This document shows positions 23,741 to 32,352 of a DNA stretch of 44,295 nucleotides, piece by piece. The notes beneath the pieces are model-generated. The model was given only the letters and a program-made list of their open reading frames with translations. It made no database searches and was not told the origin of the DNA. Numbering within the stretch: position 1 is the first letter of the stretch; every line of letters begins with the position of its first letter. The stretch is from NCBI GenBank assembly GCA_020249265.1, contig JADCGA010000022.1:1-44295 (forward strand). Direction: 5' to 3'. Made by a program: the position numbers and the translations under genes. Origin of the DNA: Roseomonas sp. (lineage in GTDB: Bacteria; Pseudomonadota; Alphaproteobacteria; Acetobacterales; Acetobacteraceae).

Positions 23741-24466
23741 ATGGCACTCACCGCGACCCCGATTCCCTGCCTTTCCGATAATTACGCCTGGCTGCTGCGT
23801 GCCGCCGATGGCAGGCTCGCGGTTTGCGACCCGGCTGAGGATGCGCCCGTGGCGGCGGCGGTGGAGGCCATGGGCGGCAAGCTCGACCTTATTCTGCTCA
23901 CGCATCACCATGGGGACCACGTGGCGGGCGTGCCGGGGCTGGTGGCGCGCTATGGCGCCAAGGTGGTGGGCGCTGCTGCCGATAAGCACCGCCTGCCGCC
24001 GCTGGACCAAGCGCTGGCACCCGGCGATCGCGTTGATGTGTTGGGCAGCACGGCGGAAGTACTGGCGAGCGATGGCCATACGCGCGGCCATATCGCCTAC
24101 CACATCGCCGATTCGCGGATTTTGCTGTGTGGTGACACGCTGTTTTCGCTTGGTTGCGGGCGGCTTTTGGAAGGCAATGCGGAGCAGATGTTCGCATCGC
24201 TCGCCGCGCTTGCTGCTTTGCCGGGGGAAACGCTGGTCTGTTGCGGGCATGAATATACCGAAAGTAATGCGCGTTTTGCCATTACGGTGGAACCGGATAA
24301 TGCCGCGCTGTGGGCGCGCATCGCGGAAGCGAAGGCGCAGCGTGCCGCCGGCAAGCCGACGCTGCCCAGCACCATCGCTTCCGAACGCGCCGCCAATCCT
24401 TTTGTCCGCGCGGCGGATGTCGCCACCCTGGCGCGCATTCGCGCCGCAAAAGATACGTTCCGTTGA
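23741..24466 (+). CDS. gloB: Hydroxyacylglutathione hydrolase (glyoxalase II)
   Basis: 241 residues of metallo-beta-lactamase fold. It hydrolyses S-D-lactoylglutathione to lactate and glutathione in methylglyoxal detoxification. The metal motif is complete: THHHGDH (His55, His57, Asp59, His60), then GHTRGHIAYH, GDTLFSLGCGRL with the bridging Asp, and CGHEYTESNARFA with the last His and the glutathione-binding Tyr/Asn region. The start ATG at 23741 gives the normal MALTATPIPCLSDNYAWLL N-terminus; a longer open frame upstream is not used. Followed 21 bp later by a GST gene, so both may be co-transcribed in a glutathione-linked operon. Confidence 0.95.
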   Translation: MALTATPIPCLSDNYAWLLRAADGRLAVCDPAEDAPVAAAVEAMGGKLDLILLTHHHGDHVAGVPGLVARYGAKVVGAAADKHRLPPLDQALAPGDRVDVLGSTAEVLASDGHTRGHIAYHIADSRILLCGDTLFSLGCGRLLEGNAEQMFASLAALAALPGETLVCCGHEYTESNARFAITVEPDNAALWARIAEAKAQRAAGKPTLPSTIASERAANPFVRAADVATLARIRAAKDTFR

Positions 24467-24487
24467 TTTAAGGAAAGGAAACGCTCC

Positions 24488-25087
24488 ATGAAACTGCATT
24501 ACTCCCCAGCCAGCCCCTATGTGCGGAAAGTCATGGTCTGCGCCATTGCGCGCGGCATTGGCGGGCTTTTGGAGAAGGTCTCCACCAACCCGCATCAATC
24601 GCCAGCCGATTTGCTGGCCGATAACCCGCTGTCCAAAGTGCCTGCCTTGGTCACGAAGGATGGCACGGCGATTTATGACAGCCCGGTGATTTGCGAATAT
24701 CTGGACACGATTGGCTCTGCCGCACCGCTTTTCCCGCCCACGGGTAGCGCGCCGCGCCTTAAGGCCATGATCCGCCAGGCCGCCGCCGACGGCATTCTGG
24801 ATGCCGCCGTGGGCCGCCGCTTGCAAATGGGCCAGCCGCAGGATGATGGCCGCAAGGCCTTTGATGCGCGGCAAAAGGCCGCCGTGGAACGCGCCTTGGC
24901 CGTGCTGGAAAAGGACCCGCCGCGCGGGCTTGGGGATATCGGTGCCATCAGCATCGCCTGCGCGCTCGGCTACCTCGATTTCCGCTTCGCCGCTGAACCT
25001 TGGCGCGATGCCTGCCCGAAGCTGGCGGCTTGGTTTGCGGAAGTCTCCAAGCTCGCCCCGCTCGCCGAAACCGTCCCGGTTGGCTGA
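24488..25087 (+). CDS. Glutathione S-transferase family protein
   Basis: 199 residues. Thioredoxin-like N-terminal domain (MKLHYSPASPYVRKVMVCAI), with the Ser of SPASPYVRK at the catalytic position, SKVPALVTKDG with the cis-Pro, and YDSPVICEYLD, the gamma-glutamyl-binding Ser. The C-terminal helical domain has DIGAISIACALGYLDFRF, the N-capping region typical of GSTs. A Shine-Dalgarno AAGGAAAGGAAA precedes the ATG. It sits between gloB and a DUF985 cupin in one direction (21 bp and 3 bp gaps), so a joint role in electrophile detoxification is plausible. Substrate unknown. Confidence 0.9.
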   Translation: MKLHYSPASPYVRKVMVCAIARGIGGLLEKVSTNPHQSPADLLADNPLSKVPALVTKDGTAIYDSPVICEYLDTIGSAAPLFPPTGSAPRLKAMIRQAAADGILDAAVGRRLQMGQPQDDGRKAFDARQKAAVERALAVLEKDPPRGLGDIGAISIACALGYLDFRFAAEPWRDACPKLAAWFAEVSKLAPLAETVPVG

Positions 25088-25090
25088 GCC

Positions 25091-25549
25091 ATGATTGACC
25101 TGCGCGATCCGGGCGTGACCGCCGCGCAGGTCATTGCCGCGCTTGATCTGGCCCCCCATCCGGAAGGCGGGCATTACCGCGAAATCTGGCGCGATGCGCC
25201 GGAAGCGGGCGGGCGCGGCGCGGGCACGGCGATTTATTTCCTGCTGGCCGCCGATGAATTCAGCCATTGGCACCGCGTGGATGCCGCCGAAGCCTGGCAT
25301 TGGTATGCCGGCGGGCCGCTGGCGCTCAGCCTTTCCGCCAATGGGCATGATGCGGAAGCCCTGCATCTCGGCCCCGATCTTTCGCGCCATCAACGCCCCT
25401 TCGCCCTGGTGCCGAAGGGGTGGTGGCAAAGCGCGGTCTCATTAGGGCGCTGGTCGCTGGTGGGCTGCACCGTGAGCCCCGCCTTTGACTTTGCCGGCTT
25501 TGAATTGGCGCCGCCCGATTGGCGCCCCACCCCCCGAGGAAGATCATGA
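25091..25549 (+). CDS. Cupin-fold protein, DUF985 family
   Basis: 152 residues that follow the DUF985 (cupin_5) pattern: LDLAPHPEGGHYREIW near the start, GTAIYFLLAADEFSHWHRVDAAEAWHWYAG in the barrel with candidate metal His residues, WWQSAVSLGRWSLVGCTVSPAFDFAGFEL near the end. The family is widespread and resembles RmlC-like sugar epimerases in fold. Its biochemical role is not established. Its stop codon overlaps the start of the next methyltransferase gene (ATGA), so the two are probably translated from one message with gloB and the GST. Confidence 0.9.
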   Translation: MIDLRDPGVTAAQVIAALDLAPHPEGGHYREIWRDAPEAGGRGAGTAIYFLLAADEFSHWHRVDAAEAWHWYAGGPLALSLSANGHDAEALHLGPDLSRHQRPFALVPKGWWQSAVSLGRWSLVGCTVSPAFDFAGFELAPPDWRPTPRGRS

Positions 25550-26151
25550 GCACAAGCCTGGCCTGGGATGAACGCTACCAGAATGGCGGCTTTGAATTTG
25601 GCGAAGCGCCAAACCTTTATCTGCAATCCCAAGCGCATCGCCTGCGCCCTGGGATGCGCGCGCTGGCGGTCGGGGATGGGGAAGGGCGCAATGGCGTTTG
25701 GCTGGCAGGGCAGGGGCTTCAGGTCACTTCGGTGGATTGGTCCGGCGTGGGGCTGGCCAAGGCGGCCTCGCTCGCCCGGCATCGCGGCGTGGCGCTGCAA
25801 ACCATCACGGCGGATATCGCCGCCTGGGATTGGCCGCGCGCGCAATATGATCTGATCGCCTGGATTTACCTGCATCTGCCCCCCGAAGACCGCGCCCGCG
25901 CCACACAAGGCGCTTTGGCCGCGCTCGCCCCCGGTGGCTTGCTGGTGCTGGAATGCTTCACCCCCGCGCAGGAAGGCCGGCGCAGCGGTGGCCCCAAGAT
26001 GCGGGAATTGCTCTGGAGTCGCGTGATTGTCGAGGAATGCTTCGCCGGGCTTGAGGTGCTGGAATTGCTGGAAGGCACGGTGCTGCTGGATGAAGGCCCA
26101 CGCCATCAGGGCCATGCGGAGGTTGTGCGCGCTTCGTTGAGGAAGCCCTAA
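25546..26151 (+). CDS. Class I SAM-dependent methyltransferase (TehB-like)
   Basis: 201 residues starting at the ATG at 25546 that overlaps the cupin stop. [20 protein letters not shown] at the start, [20 protein letters not shown] (SAM-binding loop E-G-R-N), [14 protein letters not shown] (acidic strand 2 residue), then [13 protein letters not shown] and [14 protein letters not shown] identify the Methyltransf_25/TehB-like group of small-molecule methyltransferases. Related proteins are annotated for tellurite resistance or thiol methylation, but the substrate cannot be inferred here. It is the last gene of the gloB-GST-cupin run before rpe, 50 bp downstream. Confidence 0.88.
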   Translation: MSTSLAWDERYQNGGFEFGEAPNLYLQSQAHRLRPGMRALAVGDGEGRNGVWLAGQGLQVTSVDWSGVGLAKAASLARHRGVALQTITADIAAWDWPRAQYDLIAWIYLHLPPEDRARATQGALAALAPGGLLVLECFTPAQEGRRSGGPKMRELLWSRVIVEECFAGLEVLELLEGTVLLDEGPRHQGHAEVVRASLRKP

Positions 26152-26201
26152 AACCTAGTGAGTGGTTGTCCGCACAGGGTCACAAGGTTAGAAAGAGAAT
26201 C

Positions 26202-26864
26202 GTGCACCCCGCGCCGCTCATCACCCCGTCGCTTCTGGCCGCCGATTTCGCCAAACTCGGTGAGGAAGTGCGCGCGGTCACCGCAGCAGGTGCGGATTGG
26301 CTGCACCTCGACATCATGGATGGGCATTTCGTGCCCAACATCTCCTTCGGGCCGGCGCTGATCAAGGCGCTCCGCCGCCACACCACCATCCCCTTTGATG
26401 TGCATTTGATGATCGCGCCGGTGGACCCGTATTTGCAGGCTTTTGCTGATGCCGGGGCGGATCTGATCTCGCTCCATCCCGAAGCAGGCGCGCATTTGCA
26501 TCGTTCGCTGCAAACCATTCGCGGCTTGGGCAAAAAGGCAGGCGTGGTGCTGAACCCGGCAACACCCATCGCCACCATCGAGCATGTGCTGGACCTTTGC
26601 GACCTTATCCTGGTCATGTCGGTCAATCCCGGCTTTGGCGGGCAGAGCTTTCTGGAAAGCCAATTGCCAAAAATCGAAAAGCTGCGCCGGCTGATTGAAG
26701 CCTCTGGCCGCGATATTCGCTTGCAGGTGGATGGCGGAGTCACGGCCAAAACAGCGCCGCTATGCCTGAACGCCGGCGCGGATGTGCTGGTGGCGGGCAC
26801 CGCAGTGTTTGGCGCACCGGATTATGCTGCCGCGATCAAGGCATTGCGCGGGGGTGCGGCATGA
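26202..26864 (+). CDS. rpe: Ribulose-phosphate 3-epimerase
   Basis: About 220 residues, a TIM barrel that interconverts ribulose-5-phosphate and xylulose-5-phosphate in the pentose phosphate pathway. [17 protein letters not shown], the metal-binding [32 protein letters not shown] and LQVDGGV are all intact, as are the catalytic Asp residues in DIMDG and VDGGV. I place the start at GTG 26202 ([11 protein letters not shown]), which has AAAGAGA a few bases upstream; the TTG at 26166 gives an unconserved extension. Its stop overlaps the next start as ATGA, so rpe and the heparinase-fold gene are coupled, an order known from other alphaproteobacteria. Confidence 0.95.
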   Translation: MHPAPLITPSLLAADFAKLGEEVRAVTAAGADWLHLDIMDGHFVPNISFGPALIKALRRHTTIPFDVHLMIAPVDPYLQAFADAGADLISLHPEAGAHLHRSLQTIRGLGKKAGVVLNPATPIATIEHVLDLCDLILVMSVNPGFGGQSFLESQLPKIEKLRRLIEASGRDIRLQVDGGVTAKTAPLCLNAGADVLVAGTAVFGAPDYAAAIKALRGGAA

Positions 26865-28519
26865 TCAATTTGCTGCGCGGCGCCCGGCAGAAACTCGCAC
26901 GGCTTCGTCCGGTGCGCGTGCCTGACGCTCCTTCCCGCCCCTTTCGTGATCTTTGGCCCGGCGATGCCGCGCGCGGCGCCCGCTTGTTGCGTGGCGAGGC
27001 TGATTTCGCCGGTACCATCCGCCCCATGCGGCTGGTCTCAGAAGGCGGAGAGCCCTGGGGTGGCAAGGGCGCCTCTCCCGCCTGGCGTGCTTCGGCCCAT
27101 GGCTTTGCCTGGATGCGGGATTTGCGGGCACTCGGCACCGATGCTGCAAGGCTGCGCGCCCGCGCGCTGACGGCGGATTGGCTGCAAACCGGCTGGGAAG
27201 AAGACATTGCCGATGCGCCGGAAGTGGTCGGCGCGCGGATTTCCGCCTGGCTCGGCCATTGGGATTTCTTCGCGGCCACCGCTGAGGATGTTTTCCGCCG
27301 CCAGGTGATGCAGCGCCTGGCGCAGGATGCGCGCGATTTGGTCGGCGCGCTGCCGGCTGAGGAAGAACATCGCGGCGCGCTGGTGGCGCTGAAGGGTGCG
27401 CTTGCTGCTGCTGTCGCCTTGGAAGAAGACGCCTATCTGCAACGCGCCATCCGCTTCCTGCCCGCCGAGATCGAACGCCAATTCCTGCCTGATGGCGGGC
27501 ATGTCGAACGCTCCCCCGCGCAGCAATTGGCCGCGCTGCAAGACCTGATTGAAATTCGCAACCTGCTGCATGGCGTGGGGGTGGAAGCGCCGCCGCATTT
27601 GCTGGCGGCCCTGGACCGTGCTGCCCCCGCGCTCAGGCTGTTCCGCCATGGCGATGGCGGGTTGGCGCTGTTTAATGGCGCGCGGGAGGAAAACTCGGCT
27701 TTGCTTGATCTGGTGCTGACGCAAGGCCAGGCGCGTGGGCGCGGCGCGCTGGAATTGCCGGAAACTGGCTTTCAGCGCCTGCAAGCCGGGCGCACCGTGA
27801 TCATCATGGATGCCGGGCCGCCGCCGCGCGGGCGCGGGGCCACCACCGGGCTTGGCGGCCTGCCAAGCGGGGCGGATCGCTTTGCCCATGCCGGCACGCT
27901 TTCTTTTGAAATGTCTATCGGGCGTGATCGCCTGATTGTGAATTGCGGCGCCGCCCCGGCGGGCGAGGAAGGCTGGCGCGATGCGCTCCGCGCCACCGCC
28001 GCGCATTCCACGCTGGTGCTGTCCGACACCAATTCCAGTGAGCTCCGCCCCGAGGGCCTGGGCCGCAAGCCTGAGACGCTTGAGGTGGAGCGCCAGGAAG
28101 CCACCGGCGCGCAATGGCTGGAAGTGAGCCATGATGGCTGGCGCGGCCCCTTCGGCGCAGTGCATCGCCGTCGGCTTTACTTGGCGGAATCCGGCGATGA
28201 TCTGCGCGGTGAGGATGTGCTGGAAATGCCGCCCGATGCGCCGGTGCCGATTTTCGTGGCACGGTTTCATTTGCACCCTGCTGTCACCGCCAATTTGTTG
28301 CAGGATGAAAGTGCTGTGCTGCTGCGCTTGGCTTCTGGTGCGGGCTGGAAGCTTCGCGCCAAGGGTGCGCGCGTCGCCTTGGAGGACAGCATCTATCTGG
28401 GTAGTGAGGCGCGGCGCAGCCTGCAAATCGTGCTCTATGCAGAAGAGAATGAGGTTTCGCTGCAATGGGCCATCACGCGCGTGAGCCTGCCCGGCGCCGC
28501 ACCCATTCCGGGCACGTGA
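26861..28519 (+). CDS. Heparinase II/III family protein
   Basis: 552 residues. Residues ~60-330 form the all-helical (alpha/alpha toroid) part, with [15 protein letters not shown] and [16 protein letters not shown], the latter a typical heparinase/alginate-lyase segment with the His and Glu near the cleft. The C-terminal ~350-550 is the beta-sandwich Hepar_II_III domain with [21 protein letters not shown] and [19 protein letters not shown]. No signal peptide is seen, which is usual for the alphaproteobacterial copies next to rpe, where it is followed by purH. Here purH is replaced by a glycosyltransferase. The substrate polysaccharide is unknown; the cytoplasmic location makes a role in recycling or export-linked processing possible. 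Confidence 0.87.
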   Translation: MINLLRGARQKLARLRPVRVPDAPSRPFRDLWPGDAARGARLLRGEADFAGTIRPMRLVSEGGEPWGGKGASPAWRASAHGFAWMRDLRALGTDAARLRARALTADWLQTGWEEDIADAPEVVGARISAWLGHWDFFAATAEDVFRRQVMQRLAQDARDLVGALPAEEEHRGALVALKGALAAAVALEEDAYLQRAIRFLPAEIERQFLPDGGHVERSPAQQLAALQDLIEIRNLLHGVGVEAPPHLLAALDRAAPALRLFRHGDGGLALFNGAREENSALLDLVLTQGQARGRGALELPETGFQRLQAGRTVIIMDAGPPPRGRGATTGLGGLPSGADRFAHAGTLSFEMSIGRDRLIVNCGAAPAGEEGWRDALRATAAHSTLVLSDTNSSELRPEGLGRKPETLEVERQEATGAQWLEVSHDGWRGPFGAVHRRRLYLAESGDDLRGEDVLEMPPDAPVPIFVARFHLHPAVTANLLQDESAVLLRLASGAGWKLRAKGARVALEDSIYLGSEARRSLQIVLYAEENEVSLQWAITRVSLPGAAPIPGT

Positions 28520-28535
28520 GCGCTCAACGCTTTCC

Positions 28536-29648
28536 ATGAAGATCTGTTTCATCGCGAATGTTGATTTCGCCATGCGGCATTTCATCCTGCCGGTAATGCG
28601 TGGCGCGCGCGCGCGTGGGCATGAGGTTGTCGGGCTTTGCGCCGAAGGCCCCTTGCTCGACCTGCCGCGCGCCGAGGGTTTTCGGATTGAAGCCATGCCA
28701 ATGGCGCGCAGCATGAATCCGATTGCGCAATGGAACGCCTATAGGGCCGTACGCGATTTCCTGAAGCGCGAGCGATGTGATCTGGTGCATGCGCATATGC
28801 CAATCAGTGGCTTGATCGGGCGCGCGGCGGCACGGTCAGCCGGCGTGCCGCGCATTGCCTATACCTGCCATGGGTTTCTATTCAATCAGCCCGGCCCCTG
28901 GTGGCGCCGTGCCTTGGCGCTTCAACTTGAACGCGCTGCGGGGCGCATCACGGATGTTTATCTGACCGTCAGCGAAGAAGAAGCCGCTGATGCGCGCCGG
29001 CTTGGCATTCACCCAAACGCCACGGCCATTTTGAACGGGCGAGACCCGGCGCAATTCCATCCCGATCCCAAAGCGCGCGAGGTTTTGCGTGCCGAATTGG
29101 GCGCCAATGCCGATGATTGCGTGATCATCGCGGTATCTCGCCTGGTGCGCCAGAAAGGCTACCCCGAATTGCTGCGCGCCATGGAAGCCACACCCGCCAA
29201 TGCACGTCTTTGGGTGGTGGGGGAGCGGCTGGCTTCCGACCATGGCGCGGATCTGGAACCGGATTTCGCCCGCGCTGCCGCAGCCCTTGGCCCCCGGCTG
29301 CAACGGCTTGGCTATCGGCATGATGTGGCGCGGTTGCTGGCGGCCGCCGATGTGTTCTGCCTGCCTTCGCATACTGAGGCCCTGCCCATGAGCGTGATTG
29401 AGGCGATGCTGACCGGCCTGCCCGTGGTGGCCAGCGATATCCGCGGCACGCGTCAACAGGTGGTGGACGGAGAGACTGGCTTGCTGGTGCCGCCCGCGAC
29501 CATCACGCCCTTGGCGGAGGCTCTATCCAGGCTTGCCAAGGATCCCGCCCTGCGCACTCGGATGGGTGAGGCTGGACGTATGCGCGGGCTTGAGCGCTTC
29601 GATGAGGCCAAGATCATCGGGCGCACGCTGGATTTGCTTGGGTTGTAA
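28536..29648 (+). CDS. Glycosyltransferase family 4 (GT-B)
   Basis: 370 residues. The N-terminal Rossmann half starts MKICFIANVDFAMRHFILPV, with VHAHMPISGLIGRAAA and YTCHGFLF. The C-terminal half has the donor-binding elements VSRLVRQKGYPELLRAM and the retaining-GT motif E-x7-E in HTEALPMSVIEAMLTGLPVVASDIRG. Such enzymes transfer a sugar from a nucleotide donor onto a lipid-linked or polysaccharide acceptor at the inner membrane. The gene starts 16 bp after the heparinase-fold gene in the same direction. With the facing epimerase it suggests a small surface-polysaccharide group. The specific sugar is unknown. Confidence 0.92.
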   Translation: MKICFIANVDFAMRHFILPVMRGARARGHEVVGLCAEGPLLDLPRAEGFRIEAMPMARSMNPIAQWNAYRAVRDFLKRERCDLVHAHMPISGLIGRAAARSAGVPRIAYTCHGFLFNQPGPWWRRALALQLERAAGRITDVYLTVSEEEAADARRLGIHPNATAILNGRDPAQFHPDPKAREVLRAELGANADDCVIIAVSRLVRQKGYPELLRAMEATPANARLWVVGERLASDHGADLEPDFARAAAALGPRLQRLGYRHDVARLLAAADVFCLPSHTEALPMSVIEAMLTGLPVVASDIRGTRQQVVDGETGLLVPPATITPLAEALSRLAKDPALRTRMGEAGRMRGLERFDEAKIIGRTLDLLGL

Positions 29649-29844
29649 CAGAATGGCGGCGAAAAGCCGCGGCCAGGCCCTGCCAAGGCTTGATGCGTGA
29701 CGGGGCGATGGCCGCATGATGCTATACAAGATCGGCGCGCATCTGTGGTGATGGTTTCGTGATCTGATAAGTAAAGCCGAACCCGAGGACAACATGACTA
29801 ATCGGCCTCGCAGAAGCGAAAGAACGGCACTCGGAACGGTTCGC

Positions 29845-30777
29845 TCAATGACTGCCAATAAGGCCCTTACAGGTGTGACGAAGCCCCAAACTGAGGGGCA
29901 CATACTCTTTCATTCCAAGCAAATCATTTGCTCGGTCGTCCCGTCCAATAGAGTACCGAATATCACCAATTCGCGCAGAGGCATGCCGAATATGAATCGG
30001 CGTCGGCACCAGATCAGCCACAAGCCTTGCTAAACTCAGGATGCTTGTTCCCTGACCCGTACAAAAATTGGCCACGTAAGCCTGGCGCTTTCGCTTCAGC
30101 AAATTCATGGCAGCCAAAAGACGCATGACGATATCGTCAACATAAATGAAATCGCGAACCTGCTTACCATCCCCGTTAATGGTAAGCTCCCTTTTTGCCA
30201 TCGCACAATCAACAAAAATGGACACCACCCCGCTGTAGGGCGAGGATGGATTTTGTCGAGGTCCGTAAACGTTGAAGAGGCGACATCCAAAGCTTGGCAC
30301 CTGGTGTACATGCCATCCTACGAAAGCATGCAATTCCGAACCTAGTTTATCCATTCCGTAAGCCGTGAGAGGTTGCGGCTGTCGGTCTTCATTCGCGATA
30401 GCCCCATCTGTGTCTCCATAGATTGCCGCTGAAGAAGCATAAACGACTGGCAGGCCGCCCGCCGCGCGCGAGGCATCCAGCACCGCGACCGTCCCACCCT
30501 GGTTTACTCGGTGGCATGTCAGCCAATCGTCATTGCCGCGTTGAACAGAGGCTATCGCGGCCAAATGAAAGCAGCCATCGCTGTTTTTGAGTGCTTCTTT
30601 GACGGCTTGTGGGTCTGTAATGTCGCCTCGGATCAAGCTTGCAGTGGGGTTGAGGTTCTCTATTTTTCCTGTCGAAAAGTCATCGAGTACGACCACTTCT
30701 TGACCTTGTGCGACCAGAGCATCCACCAAATGTGAGCCGATAAAACCAGCGCCACCTGTTACCGTATACTTCCCCAT
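29845..30777 (-). CDS. NAD-dependent nucleotide-sugar epimerase/dehydratase
   Basis: 310 residues, extended SDR. The NAD loop GGAGFIGSHLVDAL, DDFSTGKIENL, HLAAIASVQRG, the catalytic SSAAIYGD and the YGMDK pair are present, and RLFNVYGPRQNPSSPYSGVVSIF is the sugar-binding segment of UDP-glucose/UDP-N-acetylglucosamine 4-epimerases (GalE/WbpP type). Visibly less GC-rich than its neighbours, with codons such as AAA, ATA and AGT more common, so recent acquisition is likely. It faces the GT4 gene across a 196-bp gap with no clear gene and probably provides its sugar donor or serves an O-antigen/capsule pathway. Confidence 0.9.
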   Translation of the reverse strand: MGKYTVTGGAGFIGSHLVDALVAQGQEVVVLDDFSTGKIENLNPTASLIRGDITDPQAVKEALKNSDGCFHLAAIASVQRGNDDWLTCHRVNQGGTVAVLDASRAAGGLPVVYASSAAIYGDTDGAIANEDRQPQPLTAYGMDKLGSELHAFVGWHVHQVPSFGCRLFNVYGPRQNPSSPYSGVVSIFVDCAMAKRELTINGDGKQVRDFIYVDDIVMRLLAAMNLLKRKRQAYVANFCTGQGTSILSLARLVADLVPTPIHIRHASARIGDIRYSIGRDDRANDLLGMKEYVPLSLGLRHTCKGLIGSH

Positions 30778-31119
30778 CCCCAGCCCCCCTTTCAGAGCGT
30801 TCCCCGTTCACGTTGGTTCGGGGGAGCCGCGCTAAACCGTTGTTAGGTCACATTTCCCGAAGCGCCAAGTGATTCCACTTGGCGCCCGGGCGTATCTTCT
30901 GGAATCTGGAATTCCATGTTCCAAGGCGGTCTGAAACTGTATCCGATTTTCAGATATCGCCGAAGTGATGGTTTGTGGAAGGAACCGCAGTTTGGCTCAA
31001 CCGCTGCCAGCGTTTGGCGAAGGATTGCAGAAATCCCAATCACCCGGCACTGACTGCACTTCATTTTGCAGCCGCGCCCCGCGTGATCAGAAAATCCATC
31101 CTGCTCAGCTCCGCCCCCC
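30778..31119. other. Intergenic region with palindrome copy 2, no gene
   Basis: 342 bp between the epimerase start and the CoA-transferase stop. It contains the 20-bp palindrome at 30864. A 45-codon plus-strand frame (MFQGGLKLYPIFRYRRSDGL...) matches nothing I know. No other feature seen. Confidence 0.55.
30864..30883. repeat. 20-bp palindrome, copy 2
   Basis: Identical to 6555-6574. Here the arms extend to GCGCCAAGTG/CACTTGGCGC (30862-30885). It is probably a dispersed extragenic palindrome. Confidence 0.8.
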
Positions 31120-32346
31120 CTAACCCTTCACCTGCGCCGCCACACTAATCGCCCCCGCCGCCCGCAATGCCGCGCGTTGTTCTGGCGTAAACCCCAAAAT
31201 CCCCCCCAGCACTTCTTCCTCATGCTGATTGAGAAACGGGCTTGGCTTCAGTGCCGGCGCGGGCGCGTCAGCAAAACGCAAAGGTGAGGATGGCAAACAC
31301 ACCCGCCCAACCTCAGGATGTTCCACCCAATGCAGCATGCCGCGTTCATGCATGCCGGCGTCATTGATCACCTCATCCAAATCACGCACAGGCGCTGCCG
31401 GCACGCCGAATTTGCGCGTGGCTGCCACGGCTTCCTCGCGGTTCATGCCGGCAAGCCAGGCGGTCACCATGGCATCAACCTCCGCCATGTTTTGCACGCG
31501 CGCGGGGTTGGTGGCGAAGCGCGGATCGCCCATCAAATCTTCCCGCCCCATGGCGCGCAGCAAGCGGTTCCAATGGTCTTCCTTGACCACGATGATGGCC
31601 AGATACCCATCGCGCGCCGGATAGACATTGTAGGGCGCCATCGCCAGCCCCGCATGGGAATTGCCCGTGCGCGGCGGGATGGTGCCGCGCTTGCCGCCGA
31701 AATGCATGCCAAGCGCGGAAGCCAAGCACGGGTAAACCGTATCCTGCATGGCGATTTCCACGAAGCGCCCGCGCCCGGTGCGTTCGCGGTCGAACAGAGC
31801 AGTCAATGCGGCGGCGTAAAGATGCGTGCCGCCCAGAAAATCCACCACCGCCGGGCCGGATTTCACGGGCGGGCCGTCAGGGAAGCCCGTGGTGTGCATA
31901 ATGCCGGATGCCGCCTGCACCGTCAGGTCCATGGCCAGCTTGTCGCGATCCGGCCCTGAACGGCCATAGCCTGACGCCGCCGCATAAATCAGGCGCGGGT
32001 TGCGGGCCAGCAGCACTTCCCAGCCAAGGCCAAGCTTATCCATCGCCCCCGGCGCGAAATTCTCAATCAGAATATCGGCGCGATCCACCATGGAAAGAAA
32101 CAACTCGCGCCCGGCTTCATTCTTGAAGTCAATCGAAATGCCAAGCTTGTTGGAATTCAGCATGGCCTGCGGCACGGAACCGCCGGAAACCATCGTCCGG
32201 CGGCGCAACGATTCCCCGCCTGGTGGTTCAATCTTGATGACGGTGGCGCCCGCCATCGCCATCAGGAAGGAACAATAAGGCGCCTGATAAATCTGCCCGA
32301 GATCGAGAACGAGTATCCCATCCAGCGGGCGATGCGGCTCCGCCAT
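31120..32346 (-). CDS. CoA transferase, CaiB/BaiF (family III)
   Basis: 408 residues. Family III CoA transferases move CoA between a carboxylic acid and a CoA thioester. GILVLDLGQIYQAPYCSFLMAMAGATVIKIEPP is the typical start. The acyl-CoA-binding NSNKLGISIDFKNEAGRELF and the SGYGRSGP turn are present, and the aspartate of AMDLTVQAASGIMHTTG is the expected catalytic Asp that forms the glutamyl/aspartyl-CoA intermediate. It starts 6 bp after the acyl-CoA dehydrogenase stop on the same strand, so the two form an operon: activation of an acid to its CoA ester, then alpha,beta-dehydrogenation. The acid itself is not identifiable. Confidence 0.92.
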   Translation of the reverse strand: MAEPHRPLDGILVLDLGQIYQAPYCSFLMAMAGATVIKIEPPGGESLRRRTMVSGGSVPQAMLNSNKLGISIDFKNEAGRELFLSMVDRADILIENFAPGAMDKLGLGWEVLLARNPRLIYAAASGYGRSGPDRDKLAMDLTVQAASGIMHTTGFPDGPPVKSGPAVVDFLGGTHLYAAALTALFDRERTGRGRFVEIAMQDTVYPCLASALGMHFGGKRGTIPPRTGNSHAGLAMAPYNVYPARDGYLAIIVVKEDHWNRLLRAMGREDLMGDPRFATNPARVQNMAEVDAMVTAWLAGMNREEAVAATRKFGVPAAPVRDLDEVINDAGMHERGMLHWVEHPEVGRVCLPSSPLRFADAPAPALKPSPFLNQHEEEVLGGILGFTPEQRAALRAAGAISVAAQVKG

Positions 32347-32352
32347 CCGGGG

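Noticed and set aside
23681..25429. Minus-strand extension of the methyltransferase frame to over 800 codons
   Set aside because: The extension runs antisense through gloB, the GST and the cupin gene and shows no family features. The protein starts at 23680.
27038..28714. 558-codon minus-strand frame opposite the heparinase-fold gene
   Set aside because: Antisense noise; the plus-strand protein has clear family motifs throughout.
29649..29844. Short frames between the GT4 gene and the epimerase
   Set aside because: No coding signal. A small GCGGC/GCCGC hairpin at ~29654 lacks a T-run, so it is not called a terminator.
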